Shown: positions 8,025-15,270 of the stretch, in pieces
Layout: the number at the start of each line of letters is the position of its first letter
Position numbering within the stretch: the first letter of the stretch is position 1
Assembly: GCA_034437795.1 (NCBI GenBank)
Contig: DAOTTI010000086.1
Span: 1 to 18,210, forward strand
Length of the DNA stretch: 18,210 nt
Reading direction: 5' to 3'
Source: DAOTTI01 sp034437795
GTDB lineage: Bacteria > Chloroflexota > UBA11872 > UBA12225
Position numbers and translations under genes: made by a program
Notes under the pieces: generated by a model
Database searches by the model: none
Told to the model about the DNA's origin: nothing
The model's input: the letters and a program-made list of their open reading frames with translations, nothing else

Positions 8025-9407
8025 TTAGGCCCGCGCGGGGATCAGCGCCTGGCCGACCTGCCCGCGGCGCTGGGCCTCCCACTCCTTCTTGTCCACAGCA
8101 ATGGTCCGGAATTGCTGCCCCCGTTCGACCGTGTGCACGATGAGGCCGGCCGAGGCCAACTGGCTGGCCAGCGCCTTGGCTGGCCTGGGCGCCCCGAAGG
8201 AAGCGGCGTCAAGCAGGATGATGGCCGGTGCGGCGGCGCGGTGGCGCATGATCGCCAGCGTGTTGAGCCATGCCGGATCGGTGGACGGCGTAATGACGAC
8301 GATGGACAGGCCCTTGCCCAGCGAGGTGCTCACCTCGCTCATCACCCGCGCCAGCGGCACGTGCCCGTCGGCGGCCACCAGCGCCAGCTGCTCCATCAGG
8401 CGCCAGAGCTGGCGGGAGCCTTTGCCGGGCGGAATGACCACCTTCTCCGCGCCGTAGGCGACCAGGCCAACGGCCTTGTTCTCGCGGATGGCCGCGTGGA
8501 TCAGGGCGGCCGCGATCTTGACGGCGTACTCCTCGGTCGATTCCTCGGCCTCGCCCGCGTGCACCGATGCGTCCAGGTCCAGGATGACCCACAGGTTGCC
8601 CGACGGCTCGAGGTCGAACTCCTTGGATTGAAGCTGGCCGCGGCGGGCGGTGTGGAGCCAGTGAATGCGGTGCAGGCTATCACCCGGCGCGTAGTCCCGG
8701 ATGCCGGCCGCGTCGGTAGTGATCTGCTGGGTCCGTAAGCTAGAGCGCGAATTGCCTGAGGCCATCCCCCACGGCAGGGGGAAGCCGGGGATCTCCACCA
8801 GCGGGGGATAGACGATGAAGTTGGTCTCCGAGGGGTACGTGATCGTCCCCTGGAAGATGCCGAACGGGTCGCCGGTCAGGACCCGCAGGGGGCCAAGCCG
8901 GAAGAGGCCCCGCTTGCGGCAGACGGCCCGCGCCGACCAGCGGCGCTCGTCCAGCCCGCCGATACTCTCCACGACCCCAGGGTGGTAGTGGGGGATGGTG
9001 GAGTCGTCGCGCACCTCTACCCAGAGGGCGGGCAGCCGGCCGTCATTGCGAATGACGAAGTCCTCCTGGATCTTGTCGCCCACGACGCACCACTTGGTGC
9101 GCAGCACGCGCTGCACCGAGAGATTTTGCACCAGCCCGCGCGTCCAGAAGAAGGTGATGATGGTGAGGGCCACGATGGCGTAGAAGAAGTAGTAGAGGAT
9201 GGGTGTCCCTGCGACCAGGGCCAGCACGAGCAGCACGATCGCCAGGAGGGGGACCGCCGGCTTCTGCAGGCGGAGCTCGGCGACGGCGGGGGGGAGGGGC
9301 TCCGGGGGCGCGGCGATCTGCGGCGGCACCACGCCCAGCGCCTGGAGCTGCTCCGACGGTGTCGGCGCGGGCGGCTCATCGGGTCGGTAACGTGCGCCCA
9401 GAGCCAT
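8025..9407 (-). CDS. DUF58 domain protein
   Basis: A 460-aa protein. A proline-rich cytoplasmic N-terminus (1-50) leads to a membrane hairpin at about 51-88, a beta-rich region, the DUF58 signature GIRDYAPGDSLHRIHW (235-250), and a von Willebrand A-like part beginning ILDLDAS (275-281). DUF58 proteins usually travel with a MoxR AAA+ ATPase and a TgpA-type transglutaminase and are thought to help assemble or activate envelope complexes. Here the transglutaminase is next downstream but separated by a 285-bp repeat-filled gap, and no MoxR gene is present. The ATG at 9407 is preceded by TATACT eleven bases upstream. Confidence 0.88.
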   Translation of the reverse strand: MALGARYRPDEPPAPTPSEQLQALGVVPPQIAAPPEPLPPAVAELRLQKPAVPLLAIVLLVLALVAGTPILYYFFYAIVALTIITFFWTRGLVQNLSVQRVLRTKWCVVGDKIQEDFVIRNDGRLPALWVEVRDDSTIPHYHPGVVESIGGLDERRWSARAVCRKRGLFRLGPLRVLTGDPFGIFQGTITYPSETNFIVYPPLVEIPGFPLPWGMASGNSRSSLRTQQITTDAAGIRDYAPGDSLHRIHWLHTARRGQLQSKEFDLEPSGNLWVILDLDASVHAGEAEESTEEYAVKIAAALIHAAIRENKAVGLVAYGAEKVVIPPGKGSRQLWRLMEQLALVAADGHVPLARVMSEVSTSLGKGLSIVVITPSTDPAWLNTLAIMRHRAAAPAIILLDAASFGAPRPAKALASQLASAGLIVHTVERGQQFRTIAVDKKEWEAQRRGQVGQALIPARA

Positions 9408-9418
9408 CAGTCACCGCC

Positions 9419-9424
9419 AGTATA
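9419..9424 (-). promoter_or_regulatory. -10 box TATACT before the DUF58 gene
   Basis: Minus-strand TATACT, five of six to the TATAAT consensus, lies 11 bases before the ATG at 9407 in the 28-bp gap after the GHMP kinase stop. It predicts a leader of about five bases. Any -35 would fall inside the end of the kinase gene; no good match is visible there. Confidence 0.45.
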
Positions 9425-9435
9425 CCCGAGTGGCG

Positions 9436-10458
9436 CTAGCCCGCCTCCCAGACCAGTAAGCCCTGCCAGTCGATGCCGAAGTCCATCAGGGAGGCGCCGG
9501 CCCCGGCCAGGGCCTGGCGCACCTCGTGCTCGCGATCGGCGTCGGCGAAGAAGAGCAAGCAGCCCCCGCCACCGGCGCCCAGGGCCTTGCCTCCTAGCGC
9601 CCCCGCGCTCAGGGCGCGGTCGTAGAACGAATCGATCTCGGGCGTGGTCACCGACGGGTGCAGGGCCCGCTGCCAGCGCCAGTTGTCGGCCAGGGCGTCG
9701 CCCAGGCCAGTGAGCTGGCCGGTGAGCAGCATCGCCTTCACGTCCCCTGCAATGCGGCGCAGTTCTCGCAGCGCCTCCACCGTCGATGCCCGCCCGTCCA
9801 GATAGGCGCCCATCACCGTCTCGATAATGTCGCCGGAGACCCGCGAGATCCCGGTATAGCAGAGCACCAGCCGTTTCTCCAGCTCGGCCACGGTGGCGGG
9901 GGCGAGGCGCAGCGGGCTCACCTCAGGGGCGCCGGCGCCAAACTGCATGAAGTTCACCCCGCCGTAGGCCGCGGCGTACTGGTCCTGGCTGCCACCGGCG
10001 ACGCCGAGCTCGACCCGCTCTGCCCGCCAGGCGCGCGCCGCGGCCTCGTGCGGCGCCAGGCGGGCGCCCCGCCACGCCGCCAGGGCCCCGGCCAGCGCGA
10101 CCCCCACCGCGCCCGAGCCGCCGGTGCCCGACCCGGGCGGGGCCTCGCTCCGGACGAACAGCGCCAATCCGCCCCCGTCAGCGCCGGCATCGCCCAGGGC
10201 GAGCCGGACCGACGCCGCCAGCAGCCCAAGGGCCGCATCCTGGCTCAGCGACGCGAGGTCGGGGACCTCAACCGTTCGGCCGTAGTCGGCGGAATGCAGG
10301 ACGAGCCCTTGCGCGGCCGGCTTGACGGTGACGTAGCTGTAGCGGTTGATGGCCACGGTCACTACCGCCCCACCCTCCTGCTCGGAGAACGGGGGCACGT
10401 CCGTCCAGCCCCCGGCCAGGTCGAGCCGGATGGGCGCCCGCGCGCGCACCACGCTCAT
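9436..10458 (-). CDS. GHMP-family sugar kinase (HddA-like)
   Basis: A 340-aa protein. The N-terminus has APIRLDLAGGWTDVPPF and AINRYSYVTVKP, characteristic of the GHMP branch holding D-glycero-D-manno-heptose 7-phosphate kinase (HddA) and related sugar kinases. The ATP-binding loop is PPGSGTGGSGAVG (107-119), and the C-terminal motif is GAGGGGCLLFF. The family transfers phosphate from ATP to a sugar hydroxyl for nucleotide-sugar synthesis. No hddC, gmhA or other heptose gene lies nearby, so the substrate is open; heptose-7-P, fucose and related sugars are candidates. The ATG at 10458 has GGAAGGA about ten bases upstream. It lies 28 bp downstream of the acetyltransferase gene and is probably co-transcribed with it. 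Confidence 0.85.
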   Translation of the reverse strand: MSVVRARAPIRLDLAGGWTDVPPFSEQEGGAVVTVAINRYSYVTVKPAAQGLVLHSADYGRTVEVPDLASLSQDAALGLLAASVRLALGDAGADGGGLALFVRSEAPPGSGTGGSGAVGVALAGALAAWRGARLAPHEAAARAWRAERVELGVAGGSQDQYAAAYGGVNFMQFGAGAPEVSPLRLAPATVAELEKRLVLCYTGISRVSGDIIETVMGAYLDGRASTVEALRELRRIAGDVKAMLLTGQLTGLGDALADNWRWQRALHPSVTTPEIDSFYDRALSAGALGGKALGAGGGGCLLFFADADREHEVRQALAGAGASLMDFGIDWQGLLVWEAG

Positions 10459-10486
10459 GGCCGAGCCATCCTTCCCGCGACGGGCG

Positions 10487-11011
10487 TCAGCCCTCGAGGT
10501 CCAGTGGGCGGACCATGGCCATCTCGTCGCAGCTGGCGAACTTCGGACAGCGGTAGCACTCGTACCACACCTTGAGGTGCAGCGTCCCCTTGTCCACCTG
10601 ATAGAAGCCCAGCTTCTCGAAGAAGCCGGGCACCAGGGTCAGGGTGTAGACCTTGGCCATGCCCTGCTGCCTGGCCCGCTCGATGCAGGCCTCGGCCAGC
10701 CGGCGCCCGATGCCTCGCCCCGACGCGCTCTCAGCGACCGCCAGGCCGCGTACCTCCGCCATGCCCCCCGCCACCGGATGCAGGCCGCAGACGCCGAGCA
10801 CCGTCCCCTCTTCGTCGTACACCAGGTACTCGTGGATAAAGGCCGCGAGTTCGGCGGCGGAGCGGTAGAGCATCTTGTTCTGGCGCGCGTACTCGTTGAT
10901 GAGCGCCTGCATGGCCGGAATGTCCGCGGGCGTGGCCGGCCGGACGGTTCCGGCCGGCTGTTCCGGCTTGGCCGTGTCCACGGCGACGTCAGTTGCGGTG
11001 GCTTCCAGCAT
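10487..11011 (-). CDS. N-acetyltransferase, short ArgA type (GNAT)
   Basis: A 174-aa single GNAT domain. Family features are the start IPAMQALINEYARQNKMLYR, the acetyl-CoA loop SGRGIGRRL, PGFFEKLGFYQVDK, and a C-terminal cysteine pattern YECYRCPKFASCDEMAMV. This pattern is typical of stand-alone N-acetylglutamate synthases (Rv2747-type ArgA), which acetylate glutamate as the first step of arginine synthesis. No other arginine gene is nearby. ATG 11011 is used as the start. GTG 11017, with GGAAGAG five bases upstream, is an equally good alternative. The longer frame to 11107 would cross the predicted promoter. Confidence 0.82.
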   Translation of the reverse strand: MLEATATDVAVDTAKPEQPAGTVRPATPADIPAMQALINEYARQNKMLYRSAAELAAFIHEYLVYDEEGTVLGVCGLHPVAGGMAEVRGLAVAESASGRGIGRRLAEACIERARQQGMAKVYTLTLVPGFFEKLGFYQVDKGTLHLKVWYECYRCPKFASCDEMAMVRPLDLEG

Positions 11012-11043
11012 GCCCACGGACACTCTTCCAGGGGTGCCCGACA

Positions 11044-11072
11044 ATGATACACAGGTAGCGGGGGTCTGCCAC
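11044..11072 (-). promoter_or_regulatory. Sigma-70-like promoter for the acetyltransferase-kinase pair
   Basis: On the minus strand GTGGCA (11072-11067) is separated by 17 bp from TATCAT (11049-11044). Each hexamer matches its consensus at four or more positions. The start point would be near 11037, giving a leader of about 20-25 bases that includes the GGAAGAG ribosome site. This is the only promoter in the window where I see both boxes. Confidence 0.45.
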
Positions 11073-11107
11073 AGTGGCCGGCCGCATTGCGGGTGCGCGC
11101 ACCACAT

Positions 11108-11245
11108 TTGATCACTGGCCGTGGCGGAGCCAGAGGGAGGAAGAACCTCACCCTCTTCGGCCGGGGCCGCGCCAGGGGAGGACAGCCCTCACTCCCTTCG
11201 GCCGGGGCCGCGCCGGGGCGCGCCGGGGGAGGACCGCCCCCACCC
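11108..11245. repeat. Intergenic repeat cluster 2 with a GC-rich tandem module
   Basis: It lies in the 463-bp divergent gap between the acetyltransferase and glycosyltransferase genes. It opens with TGATCACTGGCCGTGG, the end module seen in clusters 4 and 5. TTCGGCCGGGGCCGCGCC then occurs twice, at 11156-11173 and 11197-11214 (41-bp period), each followed by a GGGGAGGAC-like stretch. Similar TTCGGCC-rich pieces occur near 12738 and, inverted, near 14290-14335. The remainder of the gap, 11282-11474, shows no gene; the promoter of the glycosyltransferase was not located. Confidence 0.65.
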
Positions 11246-11281
11246 CGTGCCCGCTCTCCCGCGTGCGGGAGAGCGGGCACG
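11246..11281. repeat. Perfect 17-bp stem-loop
   Basis: Left arm 11246-11262 (C then GTGCCCGCTCTCCCGC) pairs perfectly with 11265-11281 around a GT centre, so the whole 36 bases are palindromic. It contains the CTCTCCCGC/GCGGGAGAG core seen in cluster 4. There is no T-tract on either side, so a classical intrinsic terminator is unlikely. Confidence 0.8.
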
Positions 11282-11474
11282 ACGGCCACCGCCGTGCGGC
11301 CTGGCCGCGGTAGCGCCGGCAGGCGGGACCACCCAGCCGGCTCACCCTGGCACAATCTGTGAAGATGCTGCTTCCGTCACTGATGCCGTTGTCGAGGAGA
11401 TCGCGCCGGTGTGCGGCACGACCCCCGTGTAGGCGGGGCCCGCCGCTGCAGGGTGAAGCGAGGTCAGGCAGGTC

Positions 11475-12686
11475 GTGCGTTCCCCCCGTCGCGTGCTGAT
11501 CTTGACTTCTGATACCGGAGCGGGGCACCGTAGCGTCTCCAACGCGCTGATCGAGGCCGCCCGCCAGCGGCCCGAGGCGGGCCTGGAGCTGGTCGACCTC
11601 GATCCGTTCGTGGCGCTCCCGCCGGCCCTAGGTGGGGCGCGCAAGGCGGCGCCGGCGCCGCGCGCCGGCCGGTCGCTCATCGATCAGGTCGTCGGCCTGT
11701 ACGGGCCGATCATCGTGCACGCCCCGTGGCTGTGGGGGCTGATCTTTCGAGCCGCCAACAACGACGTGATGCTGGGCGCCTACCTGAGTACCTTCGGCAC
11801 GATCGTGCTGGAGCGGGTCGTCGCCGCCGCGCAGCGGATCGAGGCGGAGGCCCTGGTGTCCGTTCACCCGCTGGTCAACCACGTCATGGTCCGCGCCCGC
11901 CGGCGCCTGGCACGGCCCGTCCTCCCGTTGCTGACGGTGGTGACCGACCTCGTGGACGTGCACCGGTGGTGGGCCGCGCCGGAGATCGACCAGTACGTCG
12001 CTGGCAGCGACCTGGCCGCGCGGACGCTCGAGGCCTACGGCGTGCCCCCGCAGAAGATCGCCGTGCTGGGTATTCCCATCCGGCGCGAGTTTCAGCAGGT
12101 CGAGACGTCAGCGCGGGAGATGCGCCAGCGCCTGAGACTGGAGCCGGACCAGACTACCATTCTGGTCATGGGCGGGGGCGACGGAGCCGGGGGCATCGTG
12201 GACGTGGCGCGGGCGATTGCCGCGCTGAGCAAGAGGGGGGCGCCCCCCTTCCAGCTGGTGGTGCTGGCCGGGCGCAACGTGCGGGCGCGGATGCGCCTGG
12301 AGGCGCAGCCGTGGCCGGTACCGGTCCGCGTCCACGGCATTGTAGGCAACGTGGCTGAGCACATGATCGCGGCCGATCTCATCGTCACCAAGCCCGGCTC
12401 GCTCACGGTGTCGGAGGCGCTGGCCGTTGGCCGGCCGCTCGTGCTGGGCCGGCCCCTTCCGGGGCAGGAAGAAGGCAACGTGGCCTACGTGGTGGAGCGG
12501 GGCGCGGGGCTGCACTACCGGAGCCCGCGGGAGGCGGCCGACGCCGTCGCGTACCTATTGGAGAAACCCGATCTTCGCTGGGAGATGGGTCAGCAGGCGC
12601 TGCGCCTGAGCCGGCCGCGCTCGACCGAGCGCACGCTCGACCTGCTGCAGGCGCTCTTGCTGCGGCGCGAGCTGGGGACGCGATGA
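11475..12686 (+). CDS. MGDG-synthase-like glycosyltransferase
   Basis: A 403-aa soluble or peripheral protein. The N-terminal loop LILTSDTGAGHRSVSNAL (about 8-25) matches the acceptor-side signature of monogalactosyldiacylglycerol synthases and their GT28/MurG-like relatives. The C-terminal nucleotide-sugar region has TKPGSLTVSEALAVGRP and LPGQEEGNVAYVVERGAGL. The middle includes LVSVHPLVNHV and LTVVTDLVDVHRWW, also family-like. Probable role: adding a sugar from UDP-sugar to diacylglycerol or another lipid at the inner membrane face. The start is GTG 11475 with an AGG-rich stretch (TCAGGCAGG) just upstream. It is apparently monocistronic, with repeat-filled gaps on both sides. Confidence 0.82.
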   Translation: MRSPRRVLILTSDTGAGHRSVSNALIEAARQRPEAGLELVDLDPFVALPPALGGARKAAPAPRAGRSLIDQVVGLYGPIIVHAPWLWGLIFRAANNDVMLGAYLSTFGTIVLERVVAAAQRIEAEALVSVHPLVNHVMVRARRRLARPVLPLLTVVTDLVDVHRWWAAPEIDQYVAGSDLAARTLEAYGVPPQKIAVLGIPIRREFQQVETSAREMRQRLRLEPDQTTILVMGGGDGAGGIVDVARAIAALSKRGAPPFQLVVLAGRNVRARMRLEAQPWPVPVRVHGIVGNVAEHMIAADLIVTKPGSLTVSEALAVGRPLVLGRPLPGQEEGNVAYVVERGAGLHYRSPREAADAVAYLLEKPDLRWEMGQQALRLSRPRSTERTLDLLQALLLRRELGTR

Positions 12687-12781
12687 TGGCCCGCCTGGTG
12701 GGGTCAAAGACGCACGGGCGGAAGAGGCGCGCTCCCTCCTTCGGCCCCCGCGCCCGCGTGGGGACGCGGAGACACGGGGAT

Positions 12782-12903
12782 GCGGGGAGCCCTCACCCCC
12801 CTAGTGGGTCGTTTGTCATGCCCATTGCCATACCACCAGGGGAGCCAATGGCCAGAGCCACGGCAAGTGATCCACTAGCCCCCTCTCCCATAAGGGGAGG
12901 GGG
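12782..12903. repeat. Intergenic palindromic repeat cluster 3
   Basis: It lies in the 418-bp gap between the glycosyltransferase and pdxA-like genes. GGGGAGCCCTCACCC ends at 12798. CTAGTGGGTC at 12801-12810 is mirrored, nine bases of ten, by GATCCACTAG at 12869-12878. An imperfect hairpin follows (CCCCCTCTCCC at 12879-12889 with GGGGAGGGGG at 12894-12903). The rest of the gap, 12904-13104, has no gene; a tandem TGATCCAA pair sits at 13059-13074. Confidence 0.65.
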
Positions 12904-13104
12904 AACGAGGGGGTTGGCCTGGGGCCGTCCGGAGCTGGCGCGCGGGTCCGGCGCGGCCGGCTGCGAGCGGTGCGGGTCACGCCGTCCATGCCGCAATAGG
13001 CAAGCGTCGTAGCGACTGGCACTATTGCTGCCGGCAGACTTCGAGCCTAATGACACGTTGATCCAATGATCCAACCCCTGAAGTCAAGGAGAAAGGACCC
13101 GCAC

Positions 13105-14112
13105 ATGTCTGACCTGCCCCTCCTGGCCGTGACGATGGGCGACCCGGCGGGGATTGGCCCCGAGGTGATCGTCAAGGCCCTGGCGGCGAACGACTTCTCA
13201 GCGCTCTGCCGTCCCCTGGTGATCGGTGACGCGGCGGTGCTGCGCCAGGCGGCGGGCGTTTGCGGGCTGGACCTGCCTCTCTGCCCCGTGCGTGAGCCGG
13301 AGGAGGCGTCCTGGGAACCTGGCCGCGTGGTGGTGCTGGACCTGGCGAACGTGGAGCCGGACGGCTGGCGCTGGGGGCAACTCTCCGCGTCCTGCGGGCG
13401 CGCCGCGATGGAGTACATCCATCGCGCCATGGCCCTCGTGGACGCCGGCCGCGCCCATGGGATCGTTACCGCCCCGATCAACAAGGAGGCGACCTCCCTG
13501 GCAGGCTACACGGAGCTGGGCCACATGGAACTGTTCGGGCGGGCGTATCGCGCGCCGAACCAGGCGACGATGCTGGTGAGCGGGAACCTGCGCTGCGTCC
13601 ACGTCTCGACCCACTATTCGCTGCGCGAGGCGCTAGACCGCATCACGCGCGAGCGCGTGCTGGCCCGCATCGTCACTACCGATGAGGCGTTCCGGCGGTG
13701 GGGTATGGCCCGCCCGCGGATCGCCGTCTCGGCCGTCAACCCCCACGGTGGCGAAGGCGGCCTGCTCGGCACGGAAGAGAAGGAACACCTGGAGCCGGCC
13801 GTGGCCGACGCCCGCGCCCGCGGCATCGCCGCCTTTGGGCCGTATCCGGCCGACAGCGTCTACGTGCGCGCGATCCGGGGCGAGTTCGACGCCGTGGTGG
13901 CGATGTTCCACGACCAGGGACACATTCCCGTCAAGGTGCACGGGTTCGAGGAGAGCGTGAGCGTGGCGCTGGGGCTGCCCATCGTCCGCACCTCGGTCGA
14001 CCACGGGACGGCGTTCGACATCGCAGGCACCGGGCGCGCCGATGCGCGCTCCATGGCGGAGGCGATCCGCGTCGCGGCCAAGATCTGCGCCGGGACGTGG
14101 CTCGCATCCTGA
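13105..14112 (+). CDS. pdxA: PdxA-family 4-phosphate dehydrogenase
   Basis: A 335-aa protein of normal PdxA length. The start is VTMGDPAGIGPEVI (9-22). Metal-binding histidines are expected in VHVSTHYSLREA, NPHGGEGG and MFHDQGHIPVK. The C-terminal signature is LPIVRTSVDHGTAFDIAG. PdxA oxidises 4-phosphohydroxy-L-threonine with NAD in DXP-dependent pyridoxal phosphate synthesis. The GHIPVK and AFDIAG wording, rather than GLPVLK and ALELAG of E. coli PdxA, resembles the PdxA2 branch acting on D-threonate or D-erythronate 4-phosphate. No partner DUF1537 kinase is in the window, so the substrate is open. AAAGGA at 13092-13097, seven bases before ATG 13105, fixes the start; the frame upstream to 13066 is untranslated. 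Confidence 0.9.
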   Translation: MSDLPLLAVTMGDPAGIGPEVIVKALAANDFSALCRPLVIGDAAVLRQAAGVCGLDLPLCPVREPEEASWEPGRVVVLDLANVEPDGWRWGQLSASCGRAAMEYIHRAMALVDAGRAHGIVTAPINKEATSLAGYTELGHMELFGRAYRAPNQATMLVSGNLRCVHVSTHYSLREALDRITRERVLARIVTTDEAFRRWGMARPRIAVSAVNPHGGEGGLLGTEEKEHLEPAVADARARGIAAFGPYPADSVYVRAIRGEFDAVVAMFHDQGHIPVKVHGFEESVSVALGLPIVRTSVDHGTAFDIAGTGRADARSMAEAIRVAAKICAGTWLAS

Positions 14113-14687
14113 GCAGGGCATCCGGCAGCCCCGCACCGCTTCCGGCCTGATAAGCGTGCGCAGGAGTTCCCCAAGGCGCCAAGCCGCACGGGTGTGGCTT
14201 GGTTCCCCCTCTCCCGCACGCGGGAGGCGACGGCGGGGCCAAGTCGCGCGGTGAGGCCGCGTGGAGCAGGGGTGCGGTGCGGCCCCGACCGAAGGCGGCC
14301 CTTCCCCCAGTGCGGCGCGGGCGCGGCCGAAGGGGCGAGATCCGCCACCGGGGCTGCTTGGCCGGATGTTTTGCGAGCACCCCGCCTGATCGATCGGTGA
14401 GCGGTTCCTTTTCCCTGCGAGAGAGCCAAGCGGCCGGTGCGCCGGTAGCCGGACCTGCTGGGGCTGGTTCTCGCTCTGGGAGCCGGCTAGCCTCGATAAT
14501 CCGGCTGGCGGCGCCCTGTCCCCTGTGGGAGAGGGAACTCATCACTGGCCGTGGAGGATCCCGGTGAGGGTGTCGGCTCCGCTGGCGAACGAGCCGGGCT
14601 GTGCCAGAGGCGGGGTGAACGCCGCCGCGCGCGCTCCAGTCGGTAAGGGTGAGCGCGGGCGCCGCGCACCGCTTCCAGCCGGTGATG
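14113..14687. repeat. Intergenic repeat cluster 4 (575-bp convergent gap)
   Basis: This is the largest gap, between the stops of pdxA and the 98-aa gene. It holds three hairpins. An 11-bp stem with one G-U pair joins 14179-14189 (CCAAGCCGCAC) and 14192-14202. CTCCCGC at 14211-14217 pairs with GCGGGAG at 14220-14226. CCCTGTCCC at 14514-14522 pairs, with one mismatch, with GGGAGAGGG at 14527-14535. The end module TCACTGGCCGTGGAGGATC follows at 14542-14560, and an inverted GCGGAGCC-type piece follows near 14565-14585. TTCGGCC-rich pieces lie at about 14290-14335. Open frames across this gap are arginine/proline-rich and not family-like. Bidirectional termination is possible, but no T-tract is seen. 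Confidence 0.65.
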
Positions 14688-14984
14688 TCAGCGCCGGCCG
14701 GTAAAGAGGTACATCACCTGGATGAACCAGTAGACGGCCACTGTGAGCACCGCCGCCAGGGCCACGAAATAGACGGCGATCACGGGTGATCCGCTCGTGG
14801 CGAAGAGCCAGTAGGCGGCGCCCAGGAGCAGCACGGCCAGCGTCACCAGCGCCAGCACCCGCGTGCCGGTGAGCTGCACGTTGATGGCGCGTAGAAACAG
14901 GCGCCTGGTCGGGCTCACACGTCGGGCGCGCCGGCGCGCTGGCCCTGCCGCCGGTCGTTCTGCTGGCTGCGACTCTCCCGCCAT
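14688..14984 (-). CDS. Small two-helix membrane protein, unknown
   Basis: A 98-aa protein. A basic N-terminal part (about 1-40, many Arg) is followed by two hydrophobic helices at about 43-64 (VLALVTLAVLLLGAAYWLFA) and 68-92 (VIAVYFVALAAVLTVAVYWF), ending in a short basic tail. Arg-rich ends on both sides suggest both termini are cytoplasmic. ATG 14984 is preferred over the TTG at 14993 because a TACACT box ends eight bases upstream. The family is not recognised. It stands alone between two repeat-rich gaps, and a soluble partner is not apparent. Confidence 0.6.
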   Translation of the reverse strand: MAGESQPAERPAAGPARRRARRVSPTRRLFLRAINVQLTGTRVLALVTLAVLLLGAAYWLFATSGSPVIAVYFVALAAVLTVAVYWFIQVMYLFTGRR

Positions 14985-14992
14985 CCCACACA

Positions 14993-14998
14993 AGTGTA
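14993..14998 (-). promoter_or_regulatory. -10 box TACACT before the 98-aa membrane protein
   Basis: Minus-strand TACACT ends eight bases before ATG 14984, predicting a leader of about two bases. It has the same hexamer and nearly the same spacing as the box before the tgpA-like gene. No ribosome site with usable spacing is present. TTGACC at 15042-15047 is too far upstream to act as its -35. Confidence 0.45.
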
Positions 14999-15106
14999 GT
15001 CATTGGCCCCCGCGGCGCGGGCGAGCGTCCCGTCCGGTGCCGGTCAAGCCGTTGCCGCGCGGCAGGGCCAGAAGGAGACGCTGGGCCGGATCGTTCATGA
15101 GCCGAG

Positions 15107-15202
15107 CCCTCTCCCTTTGGGCGAGGGAATTGGTCAATGCGGAGCCCTCACCCTCGCTCTCTCCCATAGGGAGACGGAACTTCTGACGGGCCGTGAAGGA
15201 TC
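15107..15202. repeat. Intergenic palindromic repeat cluster 5 (clearest full unit)
   Basis: It lies between the 98-aa gene and yraN. Hairpin one is CCCTCTCCC (15107-15115), loop TTT, then GGGCGAGGG (15119-15127) with one mismatch. Next comes GCGGAGCCCTCACCC (15139-15153), the hairpin TCTCCC-ATA-GGGAGA (15160-15174), and the end module GACGGGCCGTGAAGGATC (15185-15202). This is the best complete example of the three-part unit found through the window. Confidence 0.75.
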
Positions 15203-15270
15203 GGGGCCAGCGGGCCGGAAGGAACCGCCAGAAGGCGTCCGGCCACGTGTGAGGCAAGGCGCTGCCACCG

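Noticed and set aside
5406..8738. A 1110-codon open frame on the plus strand, antisense to the tgpA-like and DUF58 genes.
   Set aside because: Its length comes from the GC-rich codon bias of the two minus-strand genes. It reads through their gap, is rich in Gln, Arg, His and Gly, and has no recognisable domain, while the opposite strand encodes two clear families.
12683..13012. A 109-codon plus-strand frame overlapping the glycosyltransferase stop.
   Set aside because: It runs through repeat cluster 3, has Arg/Gly/Pro-rich noise-like composition and no family features.
14179..14226. Intrinsic terminator for the pdxA-like gene.
   Set aside because: Two good hairpins are present, but neither is followed by a T-run on either strand, so rho-independent termination is not supported.
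13931..14545. A 204-codon minus-strand frame across pdxA and the following gap.
   Set aside because: Half of it is antisense to pdxA and the rest crosses hairpins and repeats; the translation is dominated by Arg, Pro and Ala.
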